Source: Clostridiaceae bacterium (GTDB taxonomy: Bacteria > Bacillota_I > Bacilli_A > Erysipelotrichales > Coprobacillaceae). Taken from it: a DNA stretch of 64,000 nt. Positions 26,043 through 34,922 of the stretch are shown here, piece after piece. The notes under the pieces were generated by a model that searched no databases, was not told the origin of the DNA, and saw only the letters and a program-made list of their open reading frames with translations. The position numbers and the translations under genes were made by a program. Position 1 is the first letter of the stretch. The number at the start of each line of letters is the position of its first letter. The stretch is taken from contig CABJAS010000008.1 in NCBI GenBank assembly GCA_902363625.1, forward strand, positions 62,001 to 126,000. The letters run 5' to 3'.

Positions 26043-27560
26043 TTAATCTCCTATCTCAAGTAGATTAATCGCATCAATTTTTTCCATTAATTCATTCTGT
26101 TTATCTTCAAACAATAACTGTTTGTTATGTTCATAATATTTCTTGCAGCCATGAGAATAAATATATTTAGAAATGCCTTTATTAATCGTCATTTCAGTAA
26201 CTAAAATCAACATTTCCTGTCCTTCTGCAAAGACCTCTTCAAAGAATTCAAATGTATGATTTAAAGCACTCTGAGCTGTTTCATCCTCTTTCTTTAATTC
26301 TGCCAAAGCTTTCTGTAATGCACCTTTTACCAAATTAGCAGGACTTTCCTGACTATCATCTAATTTTAATGCTTCAACGATCGTATTTAATAAAGCAATA
26401 GCGCGATAAACTTCAGCTTGATATTCACTAGAAAGAGCATTACCTGATTCTTTTTCGTTTAACTCTGCTTTTAGTTCCACTGTTTTCGCTGTGATATTTT
26501 GAATATAATCTTCTTTTGTATTACTCATTGATTGGATTTGTTTTATTTCCCCCATTGCTTTACGAATAGAATCTTCCAATTCCACAGTTTTAGAGATCGT
26601 ATCATCTAATTGAGACATAATCAGTGAAATTAAAGATAATCTTTCATCAAACTTGGCATTTTTAGCACGCAGCTTAATATCCTCTGTGCTTGTTCCGTCA
26701 ATGATGGAATCTACTTTATAATCTGCCTGATATTTATGGAACAGTTGATAATAATGAGCAAAATCCTTCGCAATCATTTCATCTTGAATATATTGAGCAA
26801 TAAGATTGTAATCTACTTCGATATTATTCATTTCATAAAGAATGATCATCTGACTTAAATCATCCCAACCTCTCGCTGTAACAAAGCTTTTTCCATCTAC
26901 TGTTGTAGAAATACTATAGAAGTTGTTTGATTTAATACTCAAATAAGAAGTGACCACCGGATGAACATTCGTATTGACCGCAAATTCTTTCCAGATTTCA
27001 TAATCCGCTTCTACCTCAATTTTTTTAAGACGATCCCACATCGCAATATCGAATTCTTTTACTGAGTTGTTGTATTCGGGTGGATTCCCCGCAGTTACCA
27101 CGATCCATCCCTCGGGTACCTGATGTCTGCCAAATGTCTTATACTGTAAAAACTGCAGCATCGAAGGTGCCAATGTTTCAGAAATACAGTTAATCTCATC
27201 CAAAAATAAAATACCACTGTCTTTATGCGTTGATTCCATTGCATCGTAAATAGAAGCGATGATCTCACTCATCGTATATTCTGATACTCGATAATTTTCA
27301 TCCCCATATTTTTTATCAACAATAAAAGGTAATCCCAAGGCACTTTGGCGTGTGTGATGTGTCATGGAATAAGAAACTAAGGCAATATCCAATTCCTGAG
27401 CAATCTGCTCCATAATCGCTGTTTTCCCAATACCCGGTGCCCCTACTAAGAAGACCGGTCTTTGCTTGCTGACAGGAATCATCGCATTTCCGAACTCATC
27501 CTTTGTCGAATAAGCTATAATCGCATTCTTGATCTGCTGTTTTGCTTCTTTTATGTTCAT
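26043..27560 (-). CDS. MoxR-family AAA+ ATPase
   Basis: A 505-residue AAA+ protein. Walker A is GAPGIGKT near residue 40 and Walker B ILFLDEIN near residue 120; sensor-like TAGNPPEYN and the arginine-bearing DRLKKIEV follow. The C-terminal half is helical and rich in Glu, Lys and Gln (VELKAELNEKESG), probably coiled-coil. MoxR ATPases work with VWA proteins to remodel or insert metals into client complexes, as in RavA-ViaA. Here the VWA partner lies directly upstream and its stop codon overlaps this start as TAATG, which fits a fixed stoichiometry. The client is unknown. Confidence 0.88.
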   Translation of the reverse strand: MNIKEAKQQIKNAIIAYSTKDEFGNAMIPVSKQRPVFLVGAPGIGKTAIMEQIAQELDIALVSYSMTHHTRQSALGLPFIVDKKYGDENYRVSEYTMSEIIASIYDAMESTHKDSGILFLDEINCISETLAPSMLQFLQYKTFGRHQVPEGWIVVTAGNPPEYNNSVKEFDIAMWDRLKKIEVEADYEIWKEFAVNTNVHPVVTSYLSIKSNNFYSISTTVDGKSFVTARGWDDLSQMIILYEMNNIEVDYNLIAQYIQDEMIAKDFAHYYQLFHKYQADYKVDSIIDGTSTEDIKLRAKNAKFDERLSLISLIMSQLDDTISKTVELEDSIRKAMGEIKQIQSMSNTKEDYIQNITAKTVELKAELNEKESGNALSSEYQAEVYRAIALLNTIVEALKLDDSQESPANLVKGALQKALAELKKEDETAQSALNHTFEFFEEVFAEGQEMLILVTEMTINKGISKYIYSHGCKKYYEHNKQLLFEDKQNELMEKIDAINLLEIGD

Positions 27561-29041
27561 TACTTTTCCTCCACTATCTGTTCATTTATTATTTCATCTT
27601 CGTCTAATATATATTTAATTGCCCATGAAGGCACTTTAGCGTCTACTAAGTTTCCCTTGTCTAAGAAGACAAAAGCGGTTAAATAATCAGGTTGTTTTTT
27701 AGGATAGTTGCCATCTCCATCAGTAAAATAGATGAGTCCTTCCAAATTAGTAAATTCTTTCTTCATGATTAATTCATCGACATAATCAAACACAGGTCTA
27801 AAGTCTGTTCCACCTAATCCATATATTTCTATATTCTTAATATAATGATCGAACTCTGATAAGCTAGTGATCTTTTCATCATGCTGTATTTGAGCATCAC
27901 ATTGAATAATATGAATATTAAACTTATTGAAGAAGTTTTCTCTTTGCTGAAAAATATTATATGTTTTCTGTAAGAAAGACTGCACGATATCACCAGATAC
28001 GGATCCCGATGTATCAATGGCAATCACAAAATCTCTGATGCTTTTTGTTTCCTTGTATTCTAAGGATTCAATCAGTGGCATGTTTTTATACAGCTGTAAG
28101 CCATAAGTATAAAACACATAATCAAATTCCTCATCATTGATCATCTGCTTTTCACCGGTTGTCATAAACTTTCTTAAAAAGGTTGTATAGTTATATTTTT
28201 CTCTGTTTAAACGAGCTAAAGACTGCACCATTGAACTGGCTTGCTCACCATACTCTTTAGAGAACGTTTCAAGATCCGTTTCAATTTTCTCAGAAATATC
28301 TTTCCATTCCTTCATAGAATCCTTGATTTTAATAATTTCCTGATCACTTAATTCCTCATTTTCTTTATTCTGGTCATCCGATTCTTCACGCTCTTGCTTT
28401 GATTCATCATCCGGCTCATCTGATTCATGACTTGCATTGTCAAAGCGATTTCTTCCGGATTTGGTTGGATCATCCTTAGATTCTTCTCCATATAAATTTG
28501 TAGAACTGTTTGTAATATCACGAATTGAATACCAGCGGGAATGATCATCAAAATAAAATAAGTCACTTAGCCATTTTATTTGATCTGAATTAAGTTCATC
28601 TTGTAAGTAATGATAAACCTTCTGTGCGGTCAAAAGATTGATCTTACTTTTTAGTTTATCGATCTCTTTATTCATCTCTTCACTGTTGGCAATTTCCATA
28701 CAATCCAGATTTAATTCCATAATCATATTTTCAACGGCTATATCGCACGCTAAATTCCATAATTGCCGATTACAGTTAAACGTTAAATATTGATGTCTAA
28801 AGATAGAATGAAGCACAATATGCAAGTAACCGCGTGTTAGAGAATTAGGATTATTCTTAAATGTTTTAATCAAATAAATAGGATCATAGTATAAATAGAT
28901 GCCATCACATTCAATGGATAAAGAATTGGGAACAAAGATATACTTCGCTAAAGCAATATCCATGAATCTCAGATGCATCGTAATCTGACTGATTAAGTTT
29001 TTAAATATTTCATTACATAGATCAATTAATTCAATATCCAT
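27560..29041 (-). CDS. VWA-domain metallopeptidase-like protein (MoxR partner)
   Basis: A 493-residue cytosolic protein. The N-terminal part of about 170 residues resembles DUF2201_N, with an IVLHSIFRHQ motif like an inactive zinc-peptidase helix. An acidic, low-complexity stretch (DDESKQEREESDDQNKENEE) follows, then a C-terminal von Willebrand A-like domain with the MIDAS motif DTSGS, a threonine in GGTDFRP and YFTDGDG. ViaA-like partners of MoxR ATPases share this layout. AAGGTG sets the ATG at 29041; a GTG at 29050 is inside that site. An extended -10 promoter precedes it. Confidence 0.85.
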   Translation of the reverse strand: MDIELIDLCNEIFKNLISQITMHLRFMDIALAKYIFVPNSLSIECDGIYLYYDPIYLIKTFKNNPNSLTRGYLHIVLHSIFRHQYLTFNCNRQLWNLACDIAVENMIMELNLDCMEIANSEEMNKEIDKLKSKINLLTAQKVYHYLQDELNSDQIKWLSDLFYFDDHSRWYSIRDITNSSTNLYGEESKDDPTKSGRNRFDNASHESDEPDDESKQEREESDDQNKENEELSDQEIIKIKDSMKEWKDISEKIETDLETFSKEYGEQASSMVQSLARLNREKYNYTTFLRKFMTTGEKQMINDEEFDYVFYTYGLQLYKNMPLIESLEYKETKSIRDFVIAIDTSGSVSGDIVQSFLQKTYNIFQQRENFFNKFNIHIIQCDAQIQHDEKITSLSEFDHYIKNIEIYGLGGTDFRPVFDYVDELIMKKEFTNLEGLIYFTDGDGNYPKKQPDYLTAFVFLDKGNLVDAKVPSWAIKYILDEDEIINEQIVEEK

Positions 29042-29095
29042 ATTTTTCACCTTACTTTATCTCAATTTATTTACTGCTAAACAAAACTTAGCGTT

Positions 29096-29104
29096 ATTGT
29101 ATCA
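29096..29104 (-). promoter_or_regulatory. Extended -10 promoter of the VWA-MoxR operon
   Basis: TGATACAAT on the minus strand, 55 bases before the VWA start, downstream of the LRR-gene terminator. The -35 is weak. Confidence 0.45.
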
Positions 29105-29155
29105 TACTTTTTTAAGAGAAAAGAAATTTTTTATATTATGAAATTAATTTCTGAA

Positions 29156-29182
29156 AACAAAAAAATGGCATTGCCGCCATTT
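29156..29182 (-). terminator. Terminator of the LRR-protein gene
   Basis: AAATGGC/GCCATTT (29163-29169 with 29176-29182) is followed by seven Ts on the minus strand and overlaps the stop codon. Confidence 0.8.
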
Positions 29183-30239
29183 AAAACATATTCATCAATT
29201 CATCTTCTAAACTGCTGAATAGAGATTCACTTTCCTTATTTTTGTATTCCATTAATTTTGCTTTCTGATCACGATCAGTAATCCTATGAAAATAAGGCTG
29301 TAAATCGACTGATGTGATCATTCCACTCTCTAACGCTTGATTTAATGGAACATATCTCTTCTCATTAATCAGAAATTCAAGCAGTTCTGTTTTATTTTCG
29401 CTGCAAGCCTGCTCATAGTTTTCTTTCTGTACGCCTGTATGCTTAGAGTAAGTCTCTAAAAAATTGACTAATAAAATCAATTTAGCGTAGGGTTTCCACT
29501 CCGTTAAGTCTACATTTGGAAAATAGGAATTTACAAACTTATAGCTCTCATCTTCTTTTCTTCTAAAACTAAGCATCCAATTATCATCAAAAAAGACAGG
29601 TTTTAAAAACAGGGTATCATTTGATTCAAAAGTTAAAGTGCTGCGTGTCAAAAAGGCATTTTCTCCAACCTCTTTTAAACTCTTAGATACTACTATATTT
29701 TTCAAGTTCACGCAATTGACAAATGCTTTTTTACCAATAGTAGTGAGTCCTTTTGGCATCGTAATTGCTTTTAAACTGACACATTCTTCAAAGGCATTCT
29801 CACCAATAGTCAATAATGATGCCGGCAATTCGATTGACTCTAAATCCCTGCAGAAAGCAAAAGCGCTGTGATCAATCGATTGAATCGAATCAGGAAGATA
29901 AACATTTTTTAAATGATCACATTTATAAAATGTACTTTTCCCTATTGATTTCACCGTTTTTGGAATTGATAGGGTTTCCAGCCTTTTACAGCATGAAAAA
30001 GCCCCTCCGCCGATCAATGTCACCGATTCTGGAATTTCAATCTTTCTCAAACATTCACAGCCATAAAAGGCGTGCACTCCGATGGATGTCACCGTCTTAG
30101 GAATTTTAACTGTCTCTAAAGTCTCACAGCCATAAAAAGCAAAATCATTGATAGAAGTTACTGACTCAGGGATCACAACGTTGGTATCCGTTCCATTATA
30201 TTTACTTAGTTTTGAGTTAAATATACTAAATTCTTCCAT
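29181..30239 (-). CDS. Cytosolic leucine-rich repeat (LRR_5/BspA-type) protein
   Basis: A 352-residue protein with no signal peptide. Residues 10 to about 195 contain about eight repeats of 23 residues in the pattern 'I-P-x-S-V-T-x-I-G-x-x-A-F-x-x-C-x-x-L', the BspA/LRR_5 type usually found in exported proteins. The C-terminal 150 residues are helical; the LLEFLINEKRYVPLNQALESGM segment looks ankyrin-like. Proteins of this build are probably protein-binding scaffolds. It is transcribed toward the VWA-MoxR pair but is separated from it by a terminator, so a shared function is only a possibility. Confidence 0.8.
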   Translation of the reverse strand: MEEFSIFNSKLSKYNGTDTNVVIPESVTSINDFAFYGCETLETVKIPKTVTSIGVHAFYGCECLRKIEIPESVTLIGGGAFSCCKRLETLSIPKTVKSIGKSTFYKCDHLKNVYLPDSIQSIDHSAFAFCRDLESIELPASLLTIGENAFEECVSLKAITMPKGLTTIGKKAFVNCVNLKNIVVSKSLKEVGENAFLTRSTLTFESNDTLFLKPVFFDDNWMLSFRRKEDESYKFVNSYFPNVDLTEWKPYAKLILLVNFLETYSKHTGVQKENYEQACSENKTELLEFLINEKRYVPLNQALESGMITSVDLQPYFHRITDRDQKAKLMEYKNKESESLFSSLEDELMNMF

Positions 30240-30447
30240 ATTATACTTCCTTCTTCTACTTCATTTATATCATGTTTATTCTAACATATTTCTATTTAGG
30301 GATACATCTATTATTTTATCTAATCATAAATAGGCTATTTTCACAACCTTCTACTATAAAAATACTCCTATATAATTTTAAATTGTTTGTTAGTACTAAG
30401 CTTAAATATATTTAATTCAATTATTTTTGAAAGTTTGTTAATTAAAT

Positions 30448-30479
30448 AGAAAAAAGAGACTGTAATCTTTTAGATCACA
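30448..30479 (-). terminator. Weak terminator of the aminopeptidase gene
   Basis: A 7-bp stem TGTAATC/GATCACA with one wobble (30461-30467 with 30473-30479) is followed by GTCTCTTTTTT on the minus strand. Confidence 0.5.
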
Positions 30480-31699
30480 AAATCTCCATTTTCAAAAATA
30501 ACAACTTCTTTACCATCTCTTGTATGCCCCACAATTTTTGTATCTTTTGCACCAATCATAAAGTCAATGTGAATGCTGGAATAATTTAAATTCTTTGCTT
30601 CCCAGTCTGCCGGCTCCTGACTTGTTACTCCCACTGTGTTAGGGAAGCCTTTCCCCAAAGCAATATGACAGGAAGCATTTTCATCGATTAGTGTATTAAA
30701 ATAGACCAATCCACTTTCACTAATAGGGGAATGATATGGCACTAAAGCCACTTCTCCTAAATAGCAGCTTCCTTCATCTTGATAGATAATACCTTTAAGC
30801 AGTTCTTCACCCTTTTCAGCGTGAACTTCCACTACTTTCCCATCCTTAAAGCGAATCGAAAAATTATCGACAATTTTCCCGCCTAACATCAACGGCTTTG
30901 TGGAATAAACAATGCCATTCGTACGATATTTATCAGGTGATGTACATACTTCTTCTGTCGGAATATTCGGTGAATATTTGATTTCCTCTGGATTCTCTTT
31001 CTTTTTTGAACCCCAGCTGTAATCTTCATGGAAACCAAAAACGATATCCGTTCCATTGCTTGATGTCATACGGAACGAGTCTAAATGAAAGTTATCCAGC
31101 TTTTCAGTCAGTATCTGACGACGCTTCGCATTTTCCCGCCAGTTATCATTAGCGTCACTATTTTCATCAACATAAGCTAATTTAAATAATAGTGTCCAAA
31201 ATTCATCTAATACTTTATCTTTATCTACTTCCGGCATAATGGCTTCTGCCCATTTTTGATTCGGTACAGCCGCAATACACCACTGCACATGATCTGTCGC
31301 AATACGGCTGCGAATAACATTTCTCAGATCATTGGTAAAGGACTGCACAGCACCAGCTTTACTTTCATTCATATCCTGCATTAAATAAGGCTGCGGAGAA
31401 GTCAGCATTAATGAACATGCTCCTTGTCTCAAATAATAATCTAAACTTTCTTTTTGCCAATCCAGCACTTCGCTTATTTTTTCTTCAGCTAAATGATTCG
31501 CTCTAATCTTTTGATACACCGGATCATTATAATGACAAACAACATCACCAGCACCCGCCTCAAATGCCTTTTCACTCACCACTCTTGCAAATTCTGCACA
31601 GTCAATCGGTGACTCAATGATCAAGGTTTGCCCCTTTTGTAAGTTCACTCCAGTTCTTACTAATAAATCTGCATATTTTTCCATCAATACTTTATTCAT
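30470..31699 (-). CDS. M29-family aminopeptidase (AmpS/PepS-like)
   Basis: A 409-residue cytosolic metallo-aminopeptidase. The N-terminal ADLLVRTGVNLQKGQTLII and the C-terminal metal-ligand region (NTLIDENASCHIALGKGFP, then SIHIDFMIG with the His-x-Asp pair) mark the thermophilic-aminopeptidase M29 family. The length is normal. It probably trims cytosolic peptides for amino-acid recycling. I chose the second ATG (31699), since GGGG lies 5 bases upstream of it and only 2 before the first. Confidence 0.9.
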   Translation of the reverse strand: MNKVLMEKYADLLVRTGVNLQKGQTLIIESPIDCAEFARVVSEKAFEAGAGDVVCHYNDPVYQKIRANHLAEEKISEVLDWQKESLDYYLRQGACSLMLTSPQPYLMQDMNESKAGAVQSFTNDLRNVIRSRIATDHVQWCIAAVPNQKWAEAIMPEVDKDKVLDEFWTLLFKLAYVDENSDANDNWRENAKRRQILTEKLDNFHLDSFRMTSSNGTDIVFGFHEDYSWGSKKKENPEEIKYSPNIPTEEVCTSPDKYRTNGIVYSTKPLMLGGKIVDNFSIRFKDGKVVEVHAEKGEELLKGIIYQDEGSCYLGEVALVPYHSPISESGLVYFNTLIDENASCHIALGKGFPNTVGVTSQEPADWEAKNLNYSSIHIDFMIGAKDTKIVGHTRDGKEVVIFENGDFVI

Positions 31700-31753
31700 C
31701 ATATCCCCACTTTCTATTATCAGTATACACGTTTTGTCTCAATAGGGTAAGTC

Positions 31754-32527
31754 CTATAACGCCATAATGATTCTTTCTACTTTATTTTTAATAATCGTCT
31801 CATCCTCCTCATTAATGGATTCGAGCTGCACTATCCCATATCCTTCAATATGAATTTGCTCATTATACGCAATATATCGGACTTCAATCAGCCCATCTTC
31901 CCTTTCTTCATACTCAATAGAAACGATAAAACCATTCACAAGGAATTCATTTGGTTTTAATGATTTATTTTTTATATCAGCGGCATCTGCAAAGCTTTGA
32001 TAAATAGTATGTCTCGATTGTGCAAATACATGTTGAATATCGATTATCGTATTTTCTTCTAATGGTCGAAAAATAATCGAATAGCTAATCAGTCTGTCAT
32101 TCAGTCGATAATCATCCTGAGTCATTTTTATCGGAATTTCTTCCCCTACTATTTCTTGCATAAGAGTAACATCAGGGAAGCTTTCTAACGCATTATCCAA
32201 TGTTACTTCTCGATTTATATGATAGCTAGCACCAGGAATTAAATAAATCAATAGAAATACAATAAGTGTCCAAACAATCTTCGGCAGTTTTTTTCTTTCG
32301 TCCACTTCTCCTACAGGTACTTCTTTACGCATGAAGTAAACAATTACCAAATAACATATCAAAGGAATTAACACCAGGGAGGTTGACAACAGCAAATAAA
32401 ATCCAATATAAAGAAACACCCATAACAATAGCTTGAAAATCGATTTCTTTTTACTGCGCTTATATAAATAGCCGCTGACTATCGATAAACAGATAAAAAG
32501 CAGTCCAAATATTATATTAGTATCCAT
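31754..32527 (-). CDS. Membrane protein with extracytoplasmic domain, unknown
   Basis: A 257-residue protein. Three or four hydrophobic segments occupy residues 4-20, 34-65 and 86-102 (IFGLLFICLSIVSGYLY; LLLWVFLYIGFYLLL; WTLIVFLLIYLIPGA), followed by a soluble domain of about 150 residues rich in acidic and beta-prone residues (IVSIEYEEREDGLIEVRYI). I recognise no family. GGAGGG lies 6 bases before the ATG. It is upstream of the aminopeptidase gene with a 54-base gap and may share its transcript. Confidence 0.7.
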   Translation of the reverse strand: MDTNIIFGLLFICLSIVSGYLYKRSKKKSIFKLLLWVFLYIGFYLLLSTSLVLIPLICYLVIVYFMRKEVPVGEVDERKKLPKIVWTLIVFLLIYLIPGASYHINREVTLDNALESFPDVTLMQEIVGEEIPIKMTQDDYRLNDRLISYSIIFRPLEENTIIDIQHVFAQSRHTIYQSFADAADIKNKSLKPNEFLVNGFIVSIEYEEREDGLIEVRYIAYNEQIHIEGYGIVQLESINEEDETIIKNKVERIIMAL

Positions 32528-33046
32528 TAAGCTCCCTCCTCTACCCCCATTATAACATAATCCCTACTCTCATTTTTCTCATTTATTAAGCTAAAATTAA
32601 AGGAATTCTTTTCACTAAATTGATAGGTTCTTTTCATATAATATTTCTTTTACCAATCAAATAAGATAAAAAAATTATCAACCTTTCTTCATTCATTGTA
32701 GTCAAGCAGGATTTTCATATAATGGAAGCAAGGAGAAAACATTTAGCAGTTAATCAATTATAAACATCATTATAAAATAATAGTCTTTTATTCCTGCTTA
32801 CTGCTCAAAAGGCAAGAATAAAGCATACTGATTAAAAACTTCCAAAAATTTCATTAGTCTTACTATTGTTTTATTGACTATACATTGTTTAATTGTGTTT
32901 ATCTCCTTATATACAACTAACGGCTTGATTAAGTCGTTTTTTGATTAAATCCTGATTTATTATTAAACCATTGCAATTCTTAACACTTCTTTAAATGTTT
33001 CACTTTCTGTATACTAGTGGAGCATAGTATAAATAAATTATCAAAC
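32528..33046. other. Gene-free AT-rich region, possible small RNA on the plus strand
   Basis: No coding frame with a ribosome site is visible. On the plus strand, a TATAAT (32718-32723) with a poor -35 is followed, 195 bases later, by an intrinsic-terminator-like hairpin (32919-32943). Between them, TTTATTC and GAATAAA can pair around a C/G-containing core. This could be an untranslated RNA or a decayed gene. Confidence 0.35.
32919..32943 (+). terminator. Orphan intrinsic terminator
   Basis: AACGGCTT/AAGTCGTT (32919-32926 with 32931-32938) with a GATT loop and a T run on the plus strand. No coding gene precedes it on that strand. Confidence 0.55.
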
Positions 33047-33084
33047 TTAAAAAGACGATCAAAGCCATTAATTACTCCATCGTC
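33047..33084 (-). terminator. Terminator of the WYL regulator gene
   Basis: GACGAT/ATCGTC (33054-33059 with 33079-33084) with a 19-base loop, followed by TTTTTAAG on the minus strand. Confidence 0.6.
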
Positions 33085-33099
33085 CTAATTTATTCTCTG

Positions 33100-34029
33100 T
33101 TAACTCTCGTATATTGCTGCAATTTCATGTATCCTTCGTTTCATTTCTGTACGGATACGCAACGGCTCTAAGCATTCGCATTTATTTCCAAAGCTCAAGA
33201 GTATATCGTAATGATAGTCATTTTCTACAAATGGAAAACAAACAATGTAATGCTCATCTCCATCTGGTAAAAAGCATTCATATGAGCAATAATCAAGCAC
33301 CCTATCCAATACCGACTTGTGAATGCGAATTTTAATTTCGGTCTGCATAGTGGCTAAAATATCAGTAAATTCTAACTGCGGTTTTTGATGTTCTCGTGGG
33401 GTAAATATTTCTTCTATATGGAGATTTGACATACGCGAGAGCCTAAAAAGACGAAAATCATTTCTTTTATGGCAAAATCCATGCAGATACCAGTGATTGT
33501 TTTTTAATACTAGCTGATAGGGCTCAATGGTTCGCACAGTTTTGTTTCCATGGTGAGCGATATATTCAAATGAAAGCAGCCTGTTCTCCTCTAATGCCAT
33601 TTTACTTGTTTCTAAATAGCTTTGTATATCGCTATTCCCCATCCATGAACTCAAATCAATATGTATTTGATTTGTTTTTAATTCAATGTCTTTTGCTTTA
33701 TCGGCAGGGATAAAGCTTTTCACCTTTATAAGAGCATTTCTCAGTTCATCATCATGCATCATATTCGAGAGACTGGATAGTCCCAACAAGATGGTAGAAA
33801 GATCAGCAATCGAAAATACCTGTCTGTCAATCTTATATTTGGGCATGATTTCAAAACCGCCACCTACTCCTGATATTGCCCGAACAGGAATTCCAGCCCT
33901 ATCAATAGCGTCTATGTCACGATAGATTGTACGTAGTGAAACTTCAAACATATCTGCTAGCTTTTGAGCACTTATGCGCTCTTTATCAAGCAGAATGATA
34001 ATAATGCTAATGAGCCTGTCAACTTTCAT
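33100..34029 (-). CDS. HTH-WYL (YafY-type) transcriptional regulator
   Basis: A 309-residue regulator. The N-terminal DeoR-like helix-turn-helix is ISAQKLADMFEVSLRTIYRDIDAIDRAGIPV split over residues 20-50. The C-terminal WYL domain carries EPYQLVLKNNHWYLHGFC and RLFRLSRM. WYL domains bind ligands or nucleic acids and often sense stress. AAGGTGG lies 7 bases before the ATG at 34029; the TTG at 34032 is less likely. It is divergent from the isochorismatase-like gene, which it probably controls. Confidence 0.88.
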   Translation of the reverse strand: MKVDRLISIIIILLDKERISAQKLADMFEVSLRTIYRDIDAIDRAGIPVRAISGVGGGFEIMPKYKIDRQVFSIADLSTILLGLSSLSNMMHDDELRNALIKVKSFIPADKAKDIELKTNQIHIDLSSWMGNSDIQSYLETSKMALEENRLLSFEYIAHHGNKTVRTIEPYQLVLKNNHWYLHGFCHKRNDFRLFRLSRMSNLHIEEIFTPREHQKPQLEFTDILATMQTEIKIRIHKSVLDRVLDYCSYECFLPDGDEHYIVCFPFVENDYHYDILLSFGNKCECLEPLRIRTEMKRRIHEIAAIYES

Positions 34030-34061
34030 CAAATAACCACCTTTTAAAATTTATTTGTTTT

Positions 34062-34090
34062 ATTATATATTGCTGCCATAATGCTGTCAA
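34062..34090 (-). promoter_or_regulatory. Consensus promoter of the WYL regulator gene
   Basis: TTGACA (34085-34090), a 17-base spacer and TATAAT (34062-34067) on the minus strand; both hexamers are perfect. Confidence 0.8.
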
Positions 34091-34098
34091 CAATCGTA

Positions 34099-34107
34099 TG
34101 ATATACT
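34099..34107 (+). promoter_or_regulatory. Extended -10 promoter of the isochorismatase-like gene
   Basis: TGATATACT on the plus strand, 26 bases before the start, adjacent to the divergent regulator's -35, so one operator could affect both. Confidence 0.45.
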
Positions 34108-34132
34108 GAAAAAGTAAAGTGAGGAGAAAAAT

Positions 34133-34639
34133 ATGACACAGAAAAATGCTTTAATCATTATCGATATTCAAAATGACATCACAAAGAACTACAAGGAGAT
34201 TATCAACAATATTAATAAAGCTGTCGATTGGGCAAATGAACATCAGTTTCATGTGATTTATGTAAGACATGAAAATTTATCTGCCGGCACAAGAACATTC
34301 AAACCTAACACACAAGGCGCAGAACTTGCACCGGATCTAAAAATCGTATCAAACAATATATTTACGAAATCAAAGGGGAATACCTTAACCAGTGAAGCCT
34401 TTTTAGATTATGTTCATAAAAATGAAATAACGAATTTCTTCATTACGGGAGCAGATGCGGTTGCATGTGTTAAATCCACCTGCTACAACTTACGCAAAGC
34501 AAATTATGATGTTACGGTTTTATCCGATTGTATCACCAGCTATGATAAAAGAAAAATTGATGAAATGCTGTGCTATTATGAAAGTAAGGGCTGTAAAATC
34601 ATGAATTTAAATGCTATGTTGTTACAGGAAGTTAAATAA
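34133..34639 (+). CDS. Isochorismatase-family cysteine hydrolase
   Basis: A 168-residue cytosolic hydrolase. The catalytic triad is visible as Asp in IIDIQND (residue 11), Lys in FTKSKGNT and Cys in GADAVACVKSTC, the nicotinamidase/isochorismatase pattern. It is shorter than typical nicotinamidases and differs from pncA at 49 kb. The substrate is unknown; candidates are small amides or carbamates. GAGGAG precedes the ATG. It is divergent from a WYL regulator. Confidence 0.85.
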   Translation: MTQKNALIIIDIQNDITKNYKEIINNINKAVDWANEHQFHVIYVRHENLSAGTRTFKPNTQGAELAPDLKIVSNNIFTKSKGNTLTSEAFLDYVHKNEITNFFITGADAVACVKSTCYNLRKANYDVTVLSDCITSYDKRKIDEMLCYYESKGCKIMNLNAMLLQEVK

Positions 34640-34715
34640 AAGACAAAGTTTATGATCCTATGACAAAGATTAAAGACAAAACGGGAATAATAAAATATGA
34701 GAAGTCCTCTACAAG

Positions 34716-34767
34716 GAAAAACGACTGATATGTATGTAATTATTACATATATCGGTCGTTTTCTTTT
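34716..34767 (+). terminator. Terminator after the isochorismatase-like gene
   Basis: A long stem AAAACGACTGATATGT paired with ACATATATCGGTCGTTTT (one wobble and a small bulge) is followed by CTTTTAT on the plus strand. Confidence 0.75.
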
Positions 34768-34922
34768 ATATAAAGTTACACCTCACTGATAAATATTTAT
34801 TTTAAGCACAGTGTATGAAGCACTGTATATAACAATTAAAAATTAACAGGTATTCATTCTTATTAAAAATAGCTAAACTGCCAATTTAAATACTTGTACC
34901 AATTTCTATATACTTATTTTAA

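Noticed and set aside
34133..34639. A second nicotinamidase
   Set aside because: It has the hydrolase triad but is shorter and lacks the metal-binding segment seen in pncA at 49 kb; only the family can be named.
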